From JBGSYN01 sp041750975 (GTDB taxonomy: Bacteria; Pseudomonadota; Alphaproteobacteria; Geminicoccales; Geminicoccaceae): 17,439 bases of DNA. Both the position numbers and the translations under genes were made by a program. Under the pieces are notes generated by a model. The model worked only from the letters and a program-made list of their open reading frames with translations, was not told where the DNA came from and did no database searches. Shown here in pieces: positions 14,694 through 17,439 of the stretch. How positions within the stretch are numbered: the stretch's first letter is position 1; the number at the start of each line of letters is the position of its first letter. The DNA lies in NCBI GenBank assembly GCA_041750975.1, contig JBGSYN010000162.1, forward strand, positions 1 to 17,439, read 5' to 3'.

Positions 14694-15538
14694 CAGCGGC
14701 CAACAGCCAACGCTACCGGCTCATCCTCATCGATCCCGAGGGCGCCCGCGACCCGCTCGACGGTTCTGTGGAAAGCCGTCGAGTTGAGCTGTCTGCCGGT
14801 CCGTGGCCGCGGCAATGGCACGGCAATACGCTCTGCGATCCGGCCGGGCCGCGCGGTCATCACCAGGATCTCGTCGGCGAGCAATACCGCTTCCTGGATC
14901 GAGTGTGTCACCAGGAGCCCGGTCGTACCCCGTCCCTCCCAGATGCGCGAAAGCTCGACATTGAGGCGCCGGCGGGTCAGCTCGTCGACGGCACCGAAAG
15001 GCTCGTCGAGCAGCAACAGACGCGGTTCGGTAATGAGGCAGCGCGCGATGGCGGCGCGCTGACGCATGCCACCCGAAAGCTCGGCGGGCTTGGCACGCTC
15101 GAAGCCTTCAAGACCGACCAAGGTCAGAAGTTTGCGAATGCCCTGATCATCGACCGGCCGGCGCGCCAGTTTCAACGCCAGTGCCACGTTGGAATGAACC
15201 GTCAGCCAGGGCAGCAGCGATGCGTCTTGAAAGGCAACCGCAATCTCGCCGCGCCGTTTGATCGCCTCGGGCGGCTCGCCGTCGATCTCGATCGTGCCGG
15301 TGCTGGGCGCCTCCAGCCCGGCGATGATCCGGAGCAAGGTGGACTTGCCGCAGCCGGAGGGGCCCACCAGCGCCGTCATCGTCCCGGGCCGCAATCCGAT
15401 ATCGATTTCGGCGAGTGCCAGTGTCTGCGTCTCGCCGCGTCCGAACGCCTTGGTCAGCCCCTCGATCGCAACGGCCGGCGGCACACGAACCGCCCCTGCG
15501 TTCAGTCGGGCTGGCTCAGAGCGTCGAGTTGCCGCCAT
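14693..15538 (-). CDS. ABC importer ATP-binding protein, SsuB/TauB/ThiZ type
   Basis: This 281-residue ATPase pairs with the fused permease. Motifs are intact: Walker A GPSGCGKST (59-67), Q-loop in AVAFQDASLLPW (Q104), signature LSGGMRQR (154-161), Walker B LLLLDEP (174-180) and H-loop LVTHS (H212). The C-terminal ILVMTARPGRI is typical of the nitrate/sulfonate group. Two ATGs are possible, at 15547 (MNSMAAT) and 15538 (MAATRR); neither has a strong ribosome site, and both overlap the end of the binding-protein gene, by 32 or 23 nt. The frame is open further upstream to 15652, but that part is inside the binding-protein gene and unlike the family. The start is uncertain within about 10 bases. 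Confidence 0.92.
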   Translation of the reverse strand: MAATRRSEPARLNAGAVRVPPAVAIEGLTKAFGRGETQTLALAEIDIGLRPGTMTALVGPSGCGKSTLLRIIAGLEAPSTGTIEIDGEPPEAIKRRGEIAVAFQDASLLPWLTVHSNVALALKLARRPVDDQGIRKLLTLVGLEGFERAKPAELSGGMRQRAAIARCLITEPRLLLLDEPFGAVDELTRRRLNVELSRIWEGRGTTGLLVTHSIQEAVLLADEILVMTARPGRIAERIAVPLPRPRTGRQLNSTAFHRTVERVAGALGIDEDEPVALAVGR

Positions 15539-16535
15539 AGAGTTCATCCAAGATCGACCGATCCCACAAGGATGGTGTGATGTTGCGGCCAAGGAGCGCC
15601 AGGGTCTCGATGTTTTTCTGCACGGTTTCCTCGGTGAACCAGCCGAACCCATGCTCTTCGGTCAGGGGCGAGAACATCAATTCGAGCTGCTTGGCGGCCT
15701 GCAGCTGCTGCGTCTCGAGATCGAGACCGGCGTCCGGGAACATCTCGATCGTGAGTGCGGCCGCCGCTTCCGTGTCCTGCTGATATTGCTGCCAGCCTTT
15801 GATCTCGCCACGCATCAGCTTCAAGATTTCGTCGCGGCGGCTCTCAAGGCTGTCCTCGAGCACAATGTAGGTTTGACTGTGGATGGTATAGCCGTAATCG
15901 GCCAGCAGCATCGTCACATTGTCGATGCCCCGAACCGTCATGGCGACGGGGATGTCGGTCAACCAGGCCAGCAGACAGTCGACCTCGCCATTGACCAGAG
16001 GGGCCGCGTCATACTGGGTCGGCACGATTTCGATCTTGTCGATATCGACCTCGTTGAGCGTGCAGACGGCTTCGAGAACCGGCGTATTGGCGGTTGCCAT
16101 GCCGATCCTCTTGCCCTCGAGATCGATCGGTGTCGCCACCGGATTTTCCGCAAGAGAGGTTATCGCAAAGGGGTTCTTCTGCATGGCGACGGCAATGATC
16201 TTGAAGGGTGCGCCTTGCTCGACCGCGGCTGCCGTGTAGTCGGCCGCGGAAATGCCCATCAATGCGGTACCACTGATCACGGGTGGCTCGACCGGAGCGT
16301 TCGGCCCGCCCGGCAGCAGCGAAACATCGAGGCCCTCCTCGGCCCAAAGCCCTTGGTTTTGGGCGATATAGCTGCCGCCGAACTGCACCGAGTTGAGCCA
16401 TGAGAGCTGGAAGTTGACAGGCTCACCTTGCGCCCAAACGCGCCGGCCCCAAGACGATGCGCCGGTTGCGGCAACCAGGCCCGCGGCGGCAAGCTGCAGC
16501 GCCCGACGGCGCGGAAGATTGATCATTGGCTTCAT
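15516..16535 (-). CDS. ABC importer substrate-binding protein, NMT1/ThiY-like, probable Tat signal
   Basis: This 339-residue binding protein starts with MKPMINLPRRRALQL, a twin-arginine type leader (R9-R11, hydrophobic 12-27, likely cleavage at VWA-Q near residue 35). Export in folded form by Tat is therefore probable, unlike the Sec-type binding protein of the other importer here. The mature part has the ThiY/SsuA pattern: QLSWLNSVQFGGSYIAQNQG, then LLPGGPNAPVEPPVISGTALMGIS and IDLEGKRIGMATANTPVLEA. The pattern resembles binding proteins for thiamine pyrimidine and related heterocycles, but the ligand is not known. The start at 16535 was chosen because GGAG (16542-16545) lies 6 nt upstream; an adjacent ATG at 16538 is too close to it. 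Confidence 0.88.
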   Translation of the reverse strand: MKPMINLPRRRALQLAAAGLVAATGASSWGRRVWAQGEPVNFQLSWLNSVQFGGSYIAQNQGLWAEEGLDVSLLPGGPNAPVEPPVISGTALMGISAADYTAAAVEQGAPFKIIAVAMQKNPFAITSLAENPVATPIDLEGKRIGMATANTPVLEAVCTLNEVDIDKIEIVPTQYDAAPLVNGEVDCLLAWLTDIPVAMTVRGIDNVTMLLADYGYTIHSQTYIVLEDSLESRRDEILKLMRGEIKGWQQYQQDTEAAAALTIEMFPDAGLDLETQQLQAAKQLELMFSPLTEEHGFGWFTEETVQKNIETLALLGRNITPSLWDRSILDELYGGNSTL

Positions 16536-16541
16536 CATCGT

Positions 16542-16545
16542 CTCC
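16542..16545 (-). promoter_or_regulatory. Ribosome binding site of the second binding-protein gene
   Basis: GGAG on the minus strand lies 6 nt before the ATG at 16535 and only 3 nt before the adjacent ATG at 16538. It favours the downstream of the two tandem start codons. Confidence 0.5.
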
Positions 16546-16577
16546 GAAAGACTGTTGCCACGCTTGACGTGCACGCC

Positions 16578-17439
16578 TCAGTCGGTTGGGGTCAGCTCCA
16601 TCGATTCCCGGATTTTTGTCATGATATAGTCGCCTGCATTGACCGGCTCGTATTGCGGCGGGTTATCCTCCGAGCAGCAGGTCGGCAGACAGGCGATTTC
16701 CGTGTCTTCATTCGGGCCGGTAAACGCCACCATCGACAATCTCCGGGTCGAGCCGGTCAGATGGCGTGGCGGGTTCATCACGCGATGCAAGGTCGAGCGC
16801 CACCGGCCATTGGTCCAGCGCGAAGTCAGATCACCGACATTGATGACGAACGAGCCGTCGAGCGACGGCACATCGGCCCATTCGCCGTCGCACCAGAGCT
16901 GCAGCCCGCCCGGTGCCGAATCCTGGCGCAGGATGGTCAAGCCGCCATAATCATGATGCTCGCCATAGCGCAACTGTCCGGGCTTGGGCTCGACCGGTTG
17001 ATCGGGATAGTTGACGAAGCGGAGTACCAGGGCCGGATCGGCGAAATATGGGTCGAGATAATCTTCGGGCAGATCGAGGGCGAGTGCGGACATTCGTGTC
17101 AGATGCGCATTGAGCTCGACCATCGCCTGACAGTATCGAACCAGCAGTGTTCTCAGCGATGACGGTTGATCGGGCCAAATATTGGGTGTGCTGGTCGACT
17201 GACCCTGCAGTTCCCGGTGTAATCCGGCGAAGACCAGCGCCTCGCACAGATCCGGGGGCGTCTCGCCGGACAGGGTCTTGGCCACACTCTCGATGCCGAT
17301 CGGCAGATAGCCACGGCCTTTGGCCTGTTCCGGCGGCGTAAATTCATGCTTTTTGGCAAACGGCAGGCTAAAGAACTCATTCACGGCGTCGTAGGTGTCC
17401 TGGATCAGGTTTTCCGGGATGCCGTGGCCGACGATGATC
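16578..17439 (-). CDS. Isopenicillin N synthase-like 2-oxoglutarate/Fe(II) oxygenase, 5' end beyond the window
   Basis: The last 286 or so residues of an isopenicillin-N-synthase/plant-2OG-oxygenase-type enzyme are visible. The frame continues without a stop to the right edge, where it reads IIVGHGIPENLIQDTYDAV, the conserved N-terminal helix region. About 25-40 N-terminal residues are therefore missing, compared with the usual 310-340. A GTG at 17384 is an internal valine, not a start. The iron site is HxD in YGEHHDYGGLTI and the distal H in STLHRVMNP; RLS in TRRLSMVAFTGPN is the 2-oxoglutarate-binding RxS. The substrate is unknown. It is the most upstream visible gene of the leftward operon, 42 bp before the binding-protein gene, so it is probably co-transcribed. 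The promoter lies outside the window. Confidence 0.9.
   Translation of the reverse strand, partial: IIVGHGIPENLIQDTYDAVNEFFSLPFAKKHEFTPPEQAKGRGYLPIGIESVAKTLSGETPPDLCEALVFAGLHRELQGQSTSTPNIWPDQPSSLRTLLVRYCQAMVELNAHLTRMSALALDLPEDYLDPYFADPALVLRFVNYPDQPVEPKPGQLRYGEHHDYGGLTILRQDSAPGGLQLWCDGEWADVPSLDGSFVINVGDLTSRWTNGRWRSTLHRVMNPPRHLTGSTRRLSMVAFTGPNEDTEIACLPTCCSEDNPPQYEPVNAGDYIMTKIRESMELTPTD

Noticed and set aside
15258..16403. 381-codon + strand open frame opposite the second binding-protein gene
   Set aside because: Its product is low-complexity with no family pattern, whereas the minus strand encodes well-conserved ATPase and binding protein.
17382..17384. Possible GTG start of the last oxygenase gene
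   Set aside because: The frame continues upstream to the window edge with conserved family sequence (HGIPENLIQDTYDAV), so this GTG is an internal valine.
1..17439. Mobile elements, CRISPR arrays, tRNA attachment sites
   Set aside because: No transposase, integrase, array-like spaced repeats or tRNA sequence was seen on either strand. The word island here refers to function only.

Overview
The window is about 17.4 kb of GC-rich, densely coding DNA. The protein families, the short gene gaps and the base composition suggest an alphaproteobacterium (Rhizobiales or Rhodospirillales type). This is an inference from style; there is no rRNA or other marker gene. I see no tRNA, CRISPR array, insertion sequence or integrase. 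There are 15 genes. One of them runs off the right edge.

Left part (1-4153): a likely terminator hairpin at the very edge, then a leftward pair (class I SAM methyltransferase and a DksA/TraR-type zinc-finger protein, overlapping by 7 nt). Only about 38 bp away, and divergent from them, is a large FAD plus Fe-S D-2-hydroxyglutarate dehydrogenase of the YdiJ type.

Middle part (4175-9126): a leftward TauD/TfdA-type 2-oxoglutarate dioxygenase lies back to back with a rightward operon: periplasmic binding protein, ABC ATPase, permease and an 8-oxoguanine/hydroxytriazine-deaminase-like amidohydrolase. The 166-bp divergent gap carries two near-consensus sigma-54 (-24/-12) promoters, one on each strand. 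Their -24 boxes form a 7-bp inverted repeat. This suggests that uptake and hydrolysis of a nitrogen-containing (perhaps purine- or triazine-like) compound, together with the dioxygenase, are switched on by nitrogen limitation or another enhancer-binding regulator. No such regulator is in the window.

Right part (9141-17438): a leftward, tightly coupled eight-gene array. In order of transcription it encodes an isopenicillin-N-synthase-type 2-oxoglutarate oxygenase, a probable Tat-exported binding protein, an ABC ATPase, a fused two-domain permease, Rieske oxygenase beta and alpha subunits, a phytanoyl-CoA-dioxygenase-like oxygenase and a mandelate-racemase-type enolase enzyme. The two operons converge with only 14 bp between their last genes. 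Taken together the region looks like an uptake-and-oxidation catabolic island: two ABC importers of the nitrate/sulfonate/taurine/HMP class, four oxygenase systems, one deaminase/hydrolase and one enolase-fold dehydratase/racemase. The substrate cannot be read from the sequence. The main candidates for follow-up are the paired sigma-54 promoters and the eight-gene operon, which I do not recognise as any named pathway.
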